Source: CALXOJ01 sp034120015
GTDB lineage: Bacteria > Spirochaetota > Spirochaetia > JAFGXN01
Reading direction: 5' to 3'
Length of the DNA stretch: 46,093 bases
Assembly: GCA_034120015.1 (NCBI GenBank)
Contig: JAXEIF010000010.1
Location: forward strand, 1 to 46,093
The notes below the pieces were generated by a model. It was not told the DNA's origin. It worked only from the letters and a program-made list of their open reading frames with translations, and did no database searches. Made by a program: the position numbers and the translations under genes. Position 1 is the stretch's first letter; each line of letters opens with the position of its first letter. Below are positions 24,789 to 33,256 of the stretch, in pieces.

Positions 24789-25328
24789 ATGAAACGGTCG
24801 ATTCTTTTTTTTCTGACAATGACCGCACTGTTTTTGACAGGCTGCGACGAAACAAAGACACAGGGCGGAATTGCCCGCGACGGAAAACTGTATATCCTTT
24901 TTGAAGAGGTTTCGCCTCTGACGATGGAGGCGGTGCGGACAAAAGGAGAATGCGTGGCCGAGGGACTGCGTATCGAAGCGGAGAACCCGTCGGCTTATCA
25001 TCTTTGTCTGGCGGCTGCGGAACAGAACGAACGGTTGCAGATGAAATTCGAAGCGACGGGAACGGGTGCGGTTCTGAGGGCGGTCTGCCTGACCGAAACG
25101 GACAAACCGAATCACGACTGGTCGGCGGCTTCGGTGGAGGATTACACCGACTGTACCAACGGAAATTTGTGCAAATCGGGCTGGAATGATTCGTTTTGGG
25201 CATTTTATTATCTGAATGAGAAAGAGGAACCGGTCTTTTCGACGGTCGGACTCGGCTCTTATCCGCTGAAAGACAACAGCGTCATTATTCTGATGTTTAC
25301 GAAATACAATCCGGACTTGAATCCGTGA
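24789..25328 (+). CDS. Putative lipoprotein co-transcribed with a TonB-dependent receptor
   Basis: A 179-residue lipoprotein: MKRSILFFLTMTALFLTGCD, lipobox LTGC, Cys 19. The mature part has a beta-rich feel (KLYILFEEVSPLTMEAV, RAVCLTETDKPNHDW) and several cysteines (near 55, 74, 100, 117, 124) that could form disulfides. It has no Shine-Dalgarno; the ATG sits where transcription should begin. Its stop overlaps the GTG start of the receptor (GTGA, 25325-25328). Inferred role: surface or periplasmic partner in the same uptake system. Confidence 0.75.
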   Translation: MKRSILFFLTMTALFLTGCDETKTQGGIARDGKLYILFEEVSPLTMEAVRTKGECVAEGLRIEAENPSAYHLCLAAAEQNERLQMKFEATGTGAVLRAVCLTETDKPNHDWSAASVEDYTDCTNGNLCKSGWNDSFWAFYYLNEKEEPVFSTVGLGSYPLKDNSVIILMFTKYNPDLNP

Positions 25329-27220
25329 AGCGCGGCTTTTTACCGGCTGTCGCAGCGGCACTGTTTCTTTGCGTTCGGCCGCCGCTTCTGCCGGCGCAAA
25401 CGGCGGACAGAGGCGGTGCGCTGCCGGAATCCGGAAAAGAAGAGAACACCGCGGCTGAAGGCGGCGCAACGGAGACGATTGTCATCACCGCGGCTGCCGA
25501 AAGCCTGAAAGCGGGTGCATCGGCGGCGACCGCTTGGGTCGATGCCGACATGATTGAGGCTTCGGGCGCCGAAAGTGCGGCGGACGCCCTGAAACTGCTG
25601 CCGGGAGTGCATCTGAATACCAACGGCACCCGCAGCTCCATCGGTTCGGTGTCGCTGCGCGGGTCGCGGTCGAATCAGGTTCTGATTTTAATCGACGGTG
25701 TGCCGATGCTCGATCCGGCCGGCAGCGGCGGTTACGATTTGTCCAAAATCCCGGCCGACACCATCGAGCGCATCGAAGCGGTGAAAGGCGGCGGCAGCGC
25801 CCTTTACGGCGACGGGGCTTATGCCGGCGCCATTAATATCATCACCAAAAGCGGAGAATCCGGCCGCAGCGGTCACGTCCGCTATTTTTTCAATTCGCAG
25901 GAAGGGCACGAGGTGACCGGCGGCTTTTCTCTCGGGTCGAAAAGCGTTCCCGGACTGTCGGGGCATTTTTCCGCTTCGATTCTTTACAATCCTTACGATT
26001 TAAAGATTGTCGGCGGCGATACGATTACCGATGCGGTTCTCGGTTATGCGCAGTGGGGAGTTTCCCGTATCACCGGCCGTTACGAAATCCGCTACCGGTC
26101 GTTTTTCAACGAAACGTACAATCTCGAACAAATCGGCAACCGCCTTTCTTCGTTAAGTCAGAGCAACATGCTTTCGTGGTCAATTCGAAATCCGGGGGAA
26201 AAGTGCCGCGATTACACCGGGCAGTTCGCGCTCAATTTTTACAATCTTCAGTGGACACCTGCCGGAGCCGGCTTCACCGACGAGAATTTTTCTTCGGTTC
26301 TGCTGCTGAAAAACAGTGCTTCGTTTGCCGCTTCCGGAAAACAGTGGGAACTGAATGCTTCCGTCGGCGGCGACCTCAAAACCGAACTGATGAACGCCTA
26401 TTTTGCCGGCTTTCTGCACCGCACCACCGTTTCGCCGACCGCCGCCGTTTCGGTGACTTTTGCCGACCGCCGCGGCCGGCCTGTCGGTGTTTTCGATGCG
26501 GGCAGCCGCCTCGATGTGATGGCCGGCGACCGTACGCTGGTGTTTCCGTCGGTGTGGGGCGGCTTTTCGTTTTTTTTCGACAGCGAAAAGCGGTACGGGC
26601 TGAAAACATCGGCCGGCAACGGATTCCGTGCCCCGACGATGAGCGAGCTGTATTATTCTTACGGCAGTGTTACGGCGGCCCCCGATCTCAAGGCGGAGAA
26701 AGCGGCGCATCTGGATGCTTCGTTCTTTTTCCGGATTCTCGACTCGATGGAACTGTCCGCCGGCTGGTTTTACCGTCACGAAACCGATACGGTCTATTTC
26801 GACAACAATACATTCCGCAATTTGCCGGCAGCCGACTTCAACGGAGCCGAAGTGTCGTTTCTCGGTGCCTTTCTTTTCGGAAAGGAATCGTCGGTCGATC
26901 TGAATTTACAGTACGAGCTCAACTACGGCTTTTATACCGACGGAACGCCGTTTGATCTCAACCACCGCCATATTTTCCGTTCGCTGGTCTCCTACCGTTA
27001 CGGAGAATGGTTTTCCGCTTATGTCCGCACCGATGTCTATTCCGGTTTTGCCGATATTAAACCGTTTACCGATTTAAGCGCCGGGTTGAAAGGCGGCTAT
27101 AAAGGGTTTTTTCTCGAGCTGGGAGTCAAAAACATGCTGGATCTCGAGTTGCGTTATCACAACTACACATCGGTCGTACCCCGTTCGTGGAGCTGCGGCA
27201 TCGGGTATCGGACGGAATAA
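25325..27220 (+). CDS. TonB-dependent outer-membrane receptor (BtuB/FepA-like)
   Basis: Outer-membrane active-transport barrel. It has 631 residues: signal peptide (1-24, ending LLPAQ), a TonB-box-like ETIVITA just after the linker (about residue 54), and a plug domain with SAADALKLLPGVHLNT, SLRGSRSNQVLILIDGVPML and IERIEAVKGGGSALYGDGAY (about 85-165). The 22-strand barrel follows, with FRAPTMSELYYSYG near 436, a conserved receptor signature. The C-terminus is GIGYRTE, without the usual terminal aromatic. Substrate (cobalamin, siderophore or other) is not evident and no transporter genes adjoin. The start is GTG, coupled to the lipoprotein stop. Confidence 0.92.
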   Translation: MKRGFLPAVAAALFLCVRPPLLPAQTADRGGALPESGKEENTAAEGGATETIVITAAAESLKAGASAATAWVDADMIEASGAESAADALKLLPGVHLNTNGTRSSIGSVSLRGSRSNQVLILIDGVPMLDPAGSGGYDLSKIPADTIERIEAVKGGGSALYGDGAYAGAINIITKSGESGRSGHVRYFFNSQEGHEVTGGFSLGSKSVPGLSGHFSASILYNPYDLKIVGGDTITDAVLGYAQWGVSRITGRYEIRYRSFFNETYNLEQIGNRLSSLSQSNMLSWSIRNPGEKCRDYTGQFALNFYNLQWTPAGAGFTDENFSSVLLLKNSASFAASGKQWELNASVGGDLKTELMNAYFAGFLHRTTVSPTAAVSVTFADRRGRPVGVFDAGSRLDVMAGDRTLVFPSVWGGFSFFFDSEKRYGLKTSAGNGFRAPTMSELYYSYGSVTAAPDLKAEKAAHLDASFFFRILDSMELSAGWFYRHETDTVYFDNNTFRNLPAADFNGAEVSFLGAFLFGKESSVDLNLQYELNYGFYTDGTPFDLNHRHIFRSLVSYRYGEWFSAYVRTDVYSGFADIKPFTDLSAGLKGGYKGFFLELGVKNMLDLELRYHNYTSVVPRSWSCGIGYRTE

Positions 27221-27516
27221 TTGAACGACAGCAGCAACAACTGCTTGCTTTTTTCGATAACAGGATTTATAATAAAATCGGATGGGAAACACAAAACCCG
27301 CAAAAACAGAAATAACCTGTAACCGTCTCACAGCACATTCTTTACATAATCACAATTTCGGGTAATGCAGAGAAAAATCACAACAGTTCGTTGAAAAACG
27401 GGTACCGGGGGTTTGCGTTTCGGGCAGCCGTCGGACACCGAACAGCAGAATAAGGGATTTTTCCCCGCAGGGGAAGTCATAACGAAAAAAGCGGCAACCG
27501 CCGTAGGGAGGATTGA
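27221..27516. other. Intergenic region, 296 nt
   Basis: Holds a weak terminator-like hairpin after the receptor (AGCAG...CTGCT at 27230-27245, then a T-run to 27254), a TTTATAATAAAA stretch near 27268, and an RBS (GGGAGG) before the next gene. No coding sequence or RNA gene was recognised. Confidence 0.5.
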
Positions 27517-28557
27517 ATGAACAGAAAGAAAAGGATTTTGGGTATGGGAATGGCCGTGATGCTGGCAACGGTTTTCTTTGCCTGCAAAGAAGAGGTGCCG
27601 GTGACCGGCGTAAAACTCGACCGGACAACGCTGACGCTGACAGCCGGCAAAACAGCCGTCTTGAAGGCAACGGTGGAGCCGGCAAATGCCACGGTGCAGA
27701 CGGTCACGTGGAGTGTCGAACCGGAAGGCGTGGTGACACTGAAAGCCGACGGAAACAGCTGTACGGTCACACCGGTCAAAAACGGCACGGCAACGGTGAC
27801 GGCGACGGCCGGCGCGGTGAAAGCCGTCTGCACGGTGACTTCCGGAATTTCCATTGATGATTTAAACTTTATTGAATTGGTGGAAAACGGAGAAACGGGA
27901 GATATAATGGGAAGTGACACTAAACCTGTTTCCATCGGCTGGGAGAAAAACGGAGACGGAACCGTACCTCTGACGGCAGCCAATCTGGAAAAGATAGAGG
28001 CATTGACTTCGCTGGTGTTGCTGCCAGAGTCGTTTCCTAAAGCTGATTCTCTTGATGGTTTGCAATGGTTTACCGGATTGGAGCAGTTGGTTTTGGGAGG
28101 TAAAACCAGTAATAATTCTCCTGTAAAAGAGGTGGATTTATCGTCTCTGACCCGTTTGAATTATTTGAATGTCAGTTGTCTTTCCGTAACCGCTTTCGAT
28201 TTAACTGCAAATACATCATTGGAAACAGTTATGCTAGCGGGTGATTACTTGACATCTCTTATTTTGCCGGATAGTACAAGTTTAAAAACAATTTTCTGTG
28301 CAGAATCTCCTTTGGAGTCATTTGCGGTTCCCCAAGTGCCGAATCTTATGGCATTGATGATGATGAGCACCCGTCTGAGCGAATTGGACATTACCGGCTG
28401 CCCGAATTTGACAATGTTGATGTGCGGGAATCAGACTTCCGACGGCACAACACCGCAGATGTTGACACTGACGCTGACGGCAGAACAAAAGACAAAATGG
28501 GACAGCGAGTGGAGTACTTCTGAAGACAATAAATATGTCGAAGTAAAGGTTAAATAA
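27517..28557 (+). CDS. Lipoprotein with Big_2 Ig-like domain and leucine-rich repeats
   Basis: 346 residues. Lipoprotein signal to VFFAC (Cys 23). Residues about 28-110 are a bacterial Ig-like group 2 domain (VTGVKLDRTTLTLTAGKTAV ... NGTATVTATAGAVKAVCTVT). Residues about 150-320 carry irregular leucine-rich repeats with a period of about 20-23 (LEKIEALTSLVLLPE, LTRLNYLNVSCLSVTAFDL, NTSLETVMLAGDYLTSLIL, VPNLMALMMMSTRLSELDI). This combination is typical of surface adhesin-like proteins in treponemes and other host-associated bacteria. Base composition drops towards AT in the LRR half, suggesting modular acquisition. Confidence 0.82.
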   Translation: MNRKKRILGMGMAVMLATVFFACKEEVPVTGVKLDRTTLTLTAGKTAVLKATVEPANATVQTVTWSVEPEGVVTLKADGNSCTVTPVKNGTATVTATAGAVKAVCTVTSGISIDDLNFIELVENGETGDIMGSDTKPVSIGWEKNGDGTVPLTAANLEKIEALTSLVLLPESFPKADSLDGLQWFTGLEQLVLGGKTSNNSPVKEVDLSSLTRLNYLNVSCLSVTAFDLTANTSLETVMLAGDYLTSLILPDSTSLKTIFCAESPLESFAVPQVPNLMALMMMSTRLSELDITGCPNLTMLMCGNQTSDGTTPQMLTLTLTAEQKTKWDSEWSTSEDNKYVEVKVK

Positions 28558-28579
28558 TCTCCGTTTTCGCGGACACTGA

Positions 28580-28614
28580 CAGCCCCCGTACGGTTTGTGC
28601 GGGGGCTGTTTTTT
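28580..28614 (+). terminator. Rho-independent terminator
   Basis: CAGCCCCCG pairs with CGGGGGCTG around an 11-12-nt loop, followed by TTTTTT. It terminates the Big_2/LRR lipoprotein gene. Confidence 0.92.
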
Positions 28615-28690
28615 GCGAATCGCCGCTGAATTTTAAAAAATTTGTCGGAAAAAACACCGTTTCGCCATTAATAACAGCGGAGGTATTCCG

Positions 28691-29310
28691 ATGAAATCGT
28701 GGCAGGACTTAAAACTGACCGACGACTACCTGTTCAGTCAGATTATGCGGGAGGAAGATTTCTGTAAGCTTTTTCTTGAAATGCTTATGCGACGGCCACG
28801 GACGGCCTAGTGCCGCCGTAGCCACGGATGGCGGGAGGCGGCGGGCAGAACGGAAAAGAAACAGGTGACGAACAGGTCAAAATAGTGTATAATATCGGTG
28901 CGTTTGAAAAAGCGGACAATCCGAAACTCAAAGCACTGCTGCAATATCTTTCGACCGAAACCGTTACCGGTGAAGCCCGTACTCTTGCCGAAAAGGTAGC
29001 CGCCTTCAAACGACAGTTTCCCGACGGGAGGCCTCACATGAAATACGAATTGGATTTATACGACAAATGGTGCGAAGGAAAAGAAGAGGGAATCAAAGAA
29101 GGTCGTAGAGAAGGCATGCAGGTAGGTCGTAAAGAAGGTTTGTCGGAAGGTTTGCAAAAAGGTCGGGAAGAAGGCATCAAAGAGGGGTGTGATAAGGGGG
29201 TTCTGCAAACCGCGGCGGCTGCTTTAAAACAGGGAGTGCCGCTTGAAACGGTGGCGGCTTTCACCGGACTGTCCAAAACACGGCTGGAAGAGCTTCAACG
29301 CTCCGTTTAA
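28691..29310 (+). pseudogene. Broken Rpn-family (PD-(D/E)XK) recombination-promoting nuclease/putative transposase
   Basis: The 5' piece starts at ATG 28691 (GGAGG upstream) and reads MKSWQDLKLTDDYLFSQIMR...LFLEML, the N-terminus of Rpn/YhgA-like proteins, but meets TAG at 28808. After a GC-rich segment, another frame resumes with VKIVYNIGAFEKADNPKLKA and ends in the family's charged repeat tail (KEEGIKEGRREGMQVGRKEG) and a C-terminal helix (GVPLETVAAFTGLSKTRLEE). Intact members are roughly 280-320 residues. Here the central nuclease core of more than 100 residues is missing, so the gene is a deletion remnant. Confidence 0.8.
28786..28854. repeat. GC-rich palindromic segment at the deletion junction of the Rpn pseudogene
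   Basis: Contains near-direct repeats GCCACGGACGGC and GCCACGGATGGC, and an inverted pair ACGGACGGC/GCCGCCGT around CTAGT. It supplies the stop codon that ends the 5' fragment and has no similarity to the gene family. Confidence 0.45.
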
Positions 29311-29372
29311 AATAAAAGGCGGTAACGGCGGTTGCCGGTATTTTTAACCGTCAATCATGATTTTTTACGAAA

Positions 29373-29420
29373 AGCCGAAGCTGCGGAACGGGCAATCCGA
29401 CCGCAGCTTTTTGAATTTTT
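29373..29420 (+). terminator. Terminator-like hairpin after the Rpn remnant
   Basis: AGCTGCGG (29379-29386) pairs with CCGCAGCT (29401-29408), followed by TTTTGAATTTTT. Confidence 0.65.
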
Positions 29421-29421
29421 A

Positions 29422-29525
29422 CAGTCAGAAACGGGGCAGTTTCGCAGTCTGAAACAAAGTGTTTCACAGTCTGAAACAAAGTGTTTCACAGTCTGAAACA
29501 AAGTGTTTCGTCCGTATGAAACAGC
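29422..29525. repeat. 22-bp phased palindromic repeats (operator-like array)
   Basis: Three copies of the palindrome TGAAACA-AAG-TGTTTCA at 29450, 29472 and 29494, exactly 22 bp apart, inside a tandem repeat with the linker CAGTC. Degenerate GAAAC half-sites continue at 29428 and 29518. They sit between the 3' ends of convergent genes. Two-helical-turn phasing suggests cooperative protein binding; the binder is unknown. Confidence 0.7.
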
Positions 29526-29581
29526 CGGACCGCGCCGGCGTTAAAGGGTTTCCGCAAACGGATTCCGGAGCCTGCCGGTGC

Positions 29582-30838
29582 TTACGGGAAAATGCCCCGT
29601 TTTTTCTTGGCGGTGCAGATACGGTCGACGGCGACGGCGTAGGCGGCCAGACGGTAGTTAATGCCGAAGGCAGCCGCTTTGGCGGTCACTTCACCGAAAG
29701 CCCGTTTCATCACTTTCTCCAGCATTTCATTGACATCGGTGATTTCCCAGGTCAGCTCCTGGAGGTTCTGCACCCATTCGAAATAGGAGACGACGACACC
29801 GCCGGCGTTGACCAGAATGTCGGGGTAAACCGGAATGCCGCGCCGTTCCAGAACCGCATCGGCGTCGGCAGCGGTCGGTCCGTTGGCGGCTTCGACAATC
29901 AGTTTTGCCTGCAGCCGTTCGGCAACGGAAGCGGTAATCTGATTTTCGAGTGCGGCCGGAATCAGAATGTCGCAGGCGCCGGTCAGCAGTTCGTCGTTGG
30001 AAATGTGCCGCACACCGGGGGCGCCGTAATCTTTCAGCAGACCGCCCTTTTTCACATAGGCGGCCACGGCGGGAATATCGATCCCGCTGTCGCAGCGCAG
30101 ACCGCCGGAGACATCGGAAACGGCCACGATGCGGCACCCTTTTTCATGCAGCAAAACCGCGGCGGTACAGCCGACATTGCCCATTCCCTGAACGGCCACC
30201 GTCACCTTTTTCGGATCCTGCCCGGTTTGCCGCAGCACTTCCAGCGTGACAATCATCACACCGCGGCCTGTGGCTTCCGTCCGTCCGACCGAACCGCCCA
30301 CTTCCGGGTCTTTTCCGGTCACGACACTGTGAATCGTGTAGCCGTTCATCATCGAGTAGGTGTCCATAATCCAGTCCATGACCTGAGCGTTGGTTCCCAC
30401 ATCGGGAGCCGGAATATCTTTTTCGGGACCGATGATCGGCAGAATCATGGCGGTATAACGGCGCGTCAGCCGCTCGCGTTCGGCCGCCGATAACGTCGAC
30501 GGATCGACACAGACGCCGCCTTTGGCTCCGCCGTAAGGAATATTGACAACGGCGCATTTGAGACTCATCCACGCCGCCAGAGCCTTCACTTCATCGATAC
30601 TGACATCGGGATGGAAGCGGATGCCGCCTTTCGCCGGTCCGCGGGAGGTGCTGTGCTGAACACGGTAACCTTCGAAAACACGTACCGAACCGTCATCCAT
30701 GCGGACGGGTACGGAAACTTTCAGTTCTCTTTCCGGATAACGAAGAAGAATGTAATCGTCTTCTTTCAGACCGACCGCTTTCGCCGCCCGGTCCAGAACC
30801 GACAGAAAATTGGTGTAAGGATTGTATTTGTCCGACAT
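29582..30838 (-). CDS. gdhA: Glutamate dehydrogenase (Glu/Leu/Phe/Val dehydrogenase family)
   Basis: Converts glutamate to 2-oxoglutarate and ammonium with NAD(P). It has 418 residues. Catalytic-region motifs: YRVQHSTSRGPAKGGIRFHP near 58-77, with the GPAKGG lysine region; AVVNIPYGGAKGG near 95-107; and PAPDVGTNAQVMDWIMDTYS near 143-162. The nucleotide-binding loop is VAVQGMGNVG near 213. The class resembles hexameric GDHs of about 420 residues. AAGGAGG lies 6 nt before the ATG. Monocistronic, with its own promoter. Confidence 0.95.
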   Translation of the reverse strand: MSDKYNPYTNFLSVLDRAAKAVGLKEDDYILLRYPERELKVSVPVRMDDGSVRVFEGYRVQHSTSRGPAKGGIRFHPDVSIDEVKALAAWMSLKCAVVNIPYGGAKGGVCVDPSTLSAAERERLTRRYTAMILPIIGPEKDIPAPDVGTNAQVMDWIMDTYSMMNGYTIHSVVTGKDPEVGGSVGRTEATGRGVMIVTLEVLRQTGQDPKKVTVAVQGMGNVGCTAAVLLHEKGCRIVAVSDVSGGLRCDSGIDIPAVAAYVKKGGLLKDYGAPGVRHISNDELLTGACDILIPAALENQITASVAERLQAKLIVEAANGPTAADADAVLERRGIPVYPDILVNAGGVVVSYFEWVQNLQELTWEITDVNEMLEKVMKRAFGEVTAKAAAFGINYRLAAYAVAVDRICTAKKKRGIFP

Positions 30839-30856
30839 ATTCGGCCTCCTTTCTTT

Positions 30857-30884
30857 ATTGTAACACCGAAAGGAGGAAAGTCAA
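30857..30884 (-). promoter_or_regulatory. Promoter of gdhA
   Basis: On the minus strand TTGACT (30884-30879), 16-nt spacer, TACAAT (30862-30857), about 20 nt upstream of the ATG with AAGGAGG in between. Confidence 0.6.
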
Positions 30885-30900
30885 AAGAAAAATGGGGTTT

Positions 30901-31908
30901 TCAGTATAACTTTTTCATCGCTGCGAGCTCGGCTTTCAGTTCTTCGACAAACGAAGCCGGTTCGAGAACCCGTACGGTCGCCCCCTGTCCCAGCACAAAC
31001 CGTTTCATCTCCTCGCGCTGGTTGGTGGTGACCGTCACCGCGACGCTGCCGTCTTCAAGCGTTTCGGCGGCGGCCCCGTTGCCGGCGGCAGCAAACTGCT
31101 CGGCGGCAAAGGTGCCGATATCGGCGGTGAAAATCATCCGGTACGTTTCCGGTTCGCGCTCTTTGGCCCAAATCCCGACGCTGCTGTCGATGTAGCGTTC
31201 CGGGTCGAAGTCCTGCGGCAGAGTAAAACGGCTGTCGGTGATGCGGCATTTGCGCATGCGCGAAAAAGCGAAGGTGCGGATTTCTCCGGCATGGTGACAG
31301 CAGCCGACGGCGTACCAGCCGCCTTTCTGGCAGAGAATGTGGTAAGGGTCGAAACGGCGTTTCATGTAGGTGGTTTTCTGCAGCGGCCGGTATTCAAACT
31401 CCAGAGTACGGGTGAGGGCGGCGGCTTCGGTGACGGTGCGGAAGGTGTCGATGGCGATATCGGGCAGCCGGTCGGGGATAAAAGTAAAGCGGTTGCCGGC
31501 AAAGACCGAGTCGACGGAAATCTGTTTCGGCATCGAGGCGGCTATTTTGCGGAAAACGTTGCGCAGCGGCTCTTCAATCGGCGTATTGGCGTACTGCTTC
31601 ATCAGCGGCTCGAACAGCGCAATCGCGAAGAGTTCTCCTTCCGAAATCGGAATGTATTTAATGAAGAAATTGGGTTCGGTGTAATACCAGCCGTTTTTCT
31701 TTTTGTCGAATTCCAACGGAGCGCGGTAGCGGTCGCGCAAAATATCGAGGTCGCGGCTGACCGTTCTCACCGACACTTCGAAATGGCGCGCAAAATCGCC
31801 CGCGTTGGGATACCGTCCGCTGCGGATCATATCGTCCATCTCGTGAATGCGCAATGTCTGCACCAGCTCGTTGCTTTTCGGTGTTCCGTCCTCTTTTCCC
31901 GTTTTCAT
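30901..31908 (-). CDS. WYL-domain transcriptional regulator
   Basis: A 335-residue DNA-binding regulator. The N-terminal HTH (about 18-65) includes ARHFEVSVRTVSRDLDILRD, the recognition-helix type of YafY/HTH_11 proteins. The WYL ligand-binding domain (about 165-235) contains YHILCQKGGWYAVGCCHHAG and RTFAFSRMRKC, and a C-terminal WCX-like extension follows. The frame is open from 31962, but ATG 31908 with GGAGG 6 nt upstream is chosen. WYL proteins often regulate CRISPR and phage-defence loci, and this one lies directly downstream of the CARF/HEPN gene, though with its own promoter and the GC-rich composition of the flank. Confidence 0.9.
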   Translation of the reverse strand: MKTGKEDGTPKSNELVQTLRIHEMDDMIRSGRYPNAGDFARHFEVSVRTVSRDLDILRDRYRAPLEFDKKKNGWYYTEPNFFIKYIPISEGELFAIALFEPLMKQYANTPIEEPLRNVFRKIAASMPKQISVDSVFAGNRFTFIPDRLPDIAIDTFRTVTEAAALTRTLEFEYRPLQKTTYMKRRFDPYHILCQKGGWYAVGCCHHAGEIRTFAFSRMRKCRITDSRFTLPQDFDPERYIDSSVGIWAKEREPETYRMIFTADIGTFAAEQFAAAGNGAAAETLEDGSVAVTVTTNQREEMKRFVLGQGATVRVLEPASFVEELKAELAAMKKLY

Positions 31909-31925
31909 CTTCACCCTCCGTACGG

Positions 31926-31962
31926 TACACTCTACTATAAGACATATAATGGCAGAGTGCAA
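31926..31962 (-). promoter_or_regulatory. Promoter of the WYL regulator, framed by an inverted repeat
   Basis: On the minus strand TTGCAC (31962-31957), 17-nt spacer, TATAGT (31939-31934). ACACTCT (31927-31933) and AGAGTGC (31954-31960) form an inverted repeat that brackets the promoter elements, suggesting autoregulation. Confidence 0.6.
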
Positions 31963-31993
31963 GAAGTTTCGGGAAAATAACAGAGAAAAGAAA

Positions 31994-33256
31994 TTAAGGC
32001 TTGGCTTTTTTCAGTTCATCCAGAAATTTTCGAACACCGTCGGAAGCACTGTCGAAAATGTTCGGAAAATTTTCCGCCATAGGAAAAGACCCGATTTCTT
32101 TATTTCTGGCTTTATTTCTGGCTCCGCCGTGAGCAATCTGATTTCTGAAATTTTCCAAAATCTTTAATTTGTCTTTGATTTTTTTATCGTGTTCTGTAAC
32201 ACTGTCTCTGATTTTTTTCCCTTCTTCTTTCCAGAAATCATAATTTCCTTTATTTTTTTCCGGATTATCGGATTTTTCGGCACAGGCTGTTTCTACCGCA
32301 AGTTGCAGAGAAATAATAGCCTGCGTATTCAGATTCTTCTTCCGAAGATATTTTGCAAAATTATAAATTGTTTCTGCATCACTTTTGGAGCTGAAGATCT
32401 CGTTATAGAACTCTGTGAGAAATGATTTTATATCGTTAAACCAAAAGGGTGTCTTTTCATAATTTTCGGACAAAGTATTTTTTAACTGTTTTAGCACTTC
32501 GATTATCTGAAGACAAAAATTGGTTTGAACTATGTTGGAAATTTTATTTATCACTTTTGAATAACTGTTGAACTCTTTTTCCAACAGGTTTGCCAAAGCA
32601 AATCCGTCAAGTTTTGCTTTGAAAACAGAAATTGCATCCGTTATGCGGGCATAATGCCAATAGCTGCTTAAATCCCGAACGTAAGAAATTTTCTCATTTT
32701 CAATATATTCCCCATAAACCAGTTCGACATTTTGTAATTTTGTATTACTGTTAGAAGCAAATTGTAATGCCTGATACATAAGAATAGGCATTGAACGGAA
32801 TCCATGAGTAATATCAAAAAGTATATTACTGTCTTCTTTTATGTAAGGAACTACAGATCGGTATATGTTAAAAATTTCTTCCGTTGTATCTGAATCAATT
32901 ATATTGGTATGAATAAGGATTTTGATTTCTACAGAATATCGTACCCTTAAATGTTCTTGAATACGAGGAATCAGTTCCGAATCCGGATGTAATCCCTTTT
33001 GATTGATTTCTTCATATACCTGCAACCATAAATCCGGATTTATTTTATCATCTATAAGAATATCCCAAGAGGAAGTATACGTACCAATAAAAATAATTTT
33101 CTTAACAGGTTTTAAATTTGTTTTTAGTATGGCTTCAAAAAAAAGCTTTGACTTATATGTTTGATTTTCACCAAAAGAATAAGTCGTTTCTCTGTATCCT
33201 CCCTCTTTTTTATACATTCCTGTTCCGATTGACGTAATTAATGTGTATTCGTTCAT
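31994..33256 (-). CDS. CRISPR-associated CARF-HEPN ribonuclease (TM1812/TIGR02221, Csx1-like)
   Basis: Type III ancillary RNase activated by cyclic oligoadenylate. It has 420 residues: an N-terminal CARF domain (1 to about 190) with the DxTHG signature DITHGFR at 148-154, a helical middle, and a C-terminal HEPN domain with the catalytic RxxxxH motif RNQIAH at 371-376. Both active-site residues are present. The RBS is GAGGTG. It is the last gene of the minus-strand cas operon, 70 nt after cmr6. Annotators may call it Csx1, Csx2 or a CRISPR-associated DxTHG motif protein. Confidence 0.88.
   Translation of the reverse strand: MNEYTLITSIGTGMYKKEGGYRETTYSFGENQTYKSKLFFEAILKTNLKPVKKIIFIGTYTSSWDILIDDKINPDLWLQVYEEINQKGLHPDSELIPRIQEHLRVRYSVEIKILIHTNIIDSDTTEEIFNIYRSVVPYIKEDSNILFDITHGFRSMPILMYQALQFASNSNTKLQNVELVYGEYIENEKISYVRDLSSYWHYARITDAISVFKAKLDGFALANLLEKEFNSYSKVINKISNIVQTNFCLQIIEVLKQLKNTLSENYEKTPFWFNDIKSFLTEFYNEIFSSKSDAETIYNFAKYLRKKNLNTQAIISLQLAVETACAEKSDNPEKNKGNYDFWKEEGKKIRDSVTEHDKKIKDKLKILENFRNQIAHGGARNKARNKEIGSFPMAENFPNIFDSASDGVRKFLDELKKAKP

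Noticed and set aside
24645..25469. N-terminal extension of the putP frame
   Set aside because: It is antisense to the lipoprotein and TonB receptor genes, and a strong RBS and PutP-length start lie at 24644.
27221..27516. Possible degraded gene between the TonB receptor and the Big_2/LRR lipoprotein
   Set aside because: No frame shows a recognisable protein fragment; only a weak hairpin and a promoter-like stretch are visible.
29459..30493. Plus-strand open frame opposite gdhA
   Set aside because: Shadow of gdhA: no recognisable domain, composition typical of antisense of a GC-rich gene, and it starts inside the palindrome repeats.
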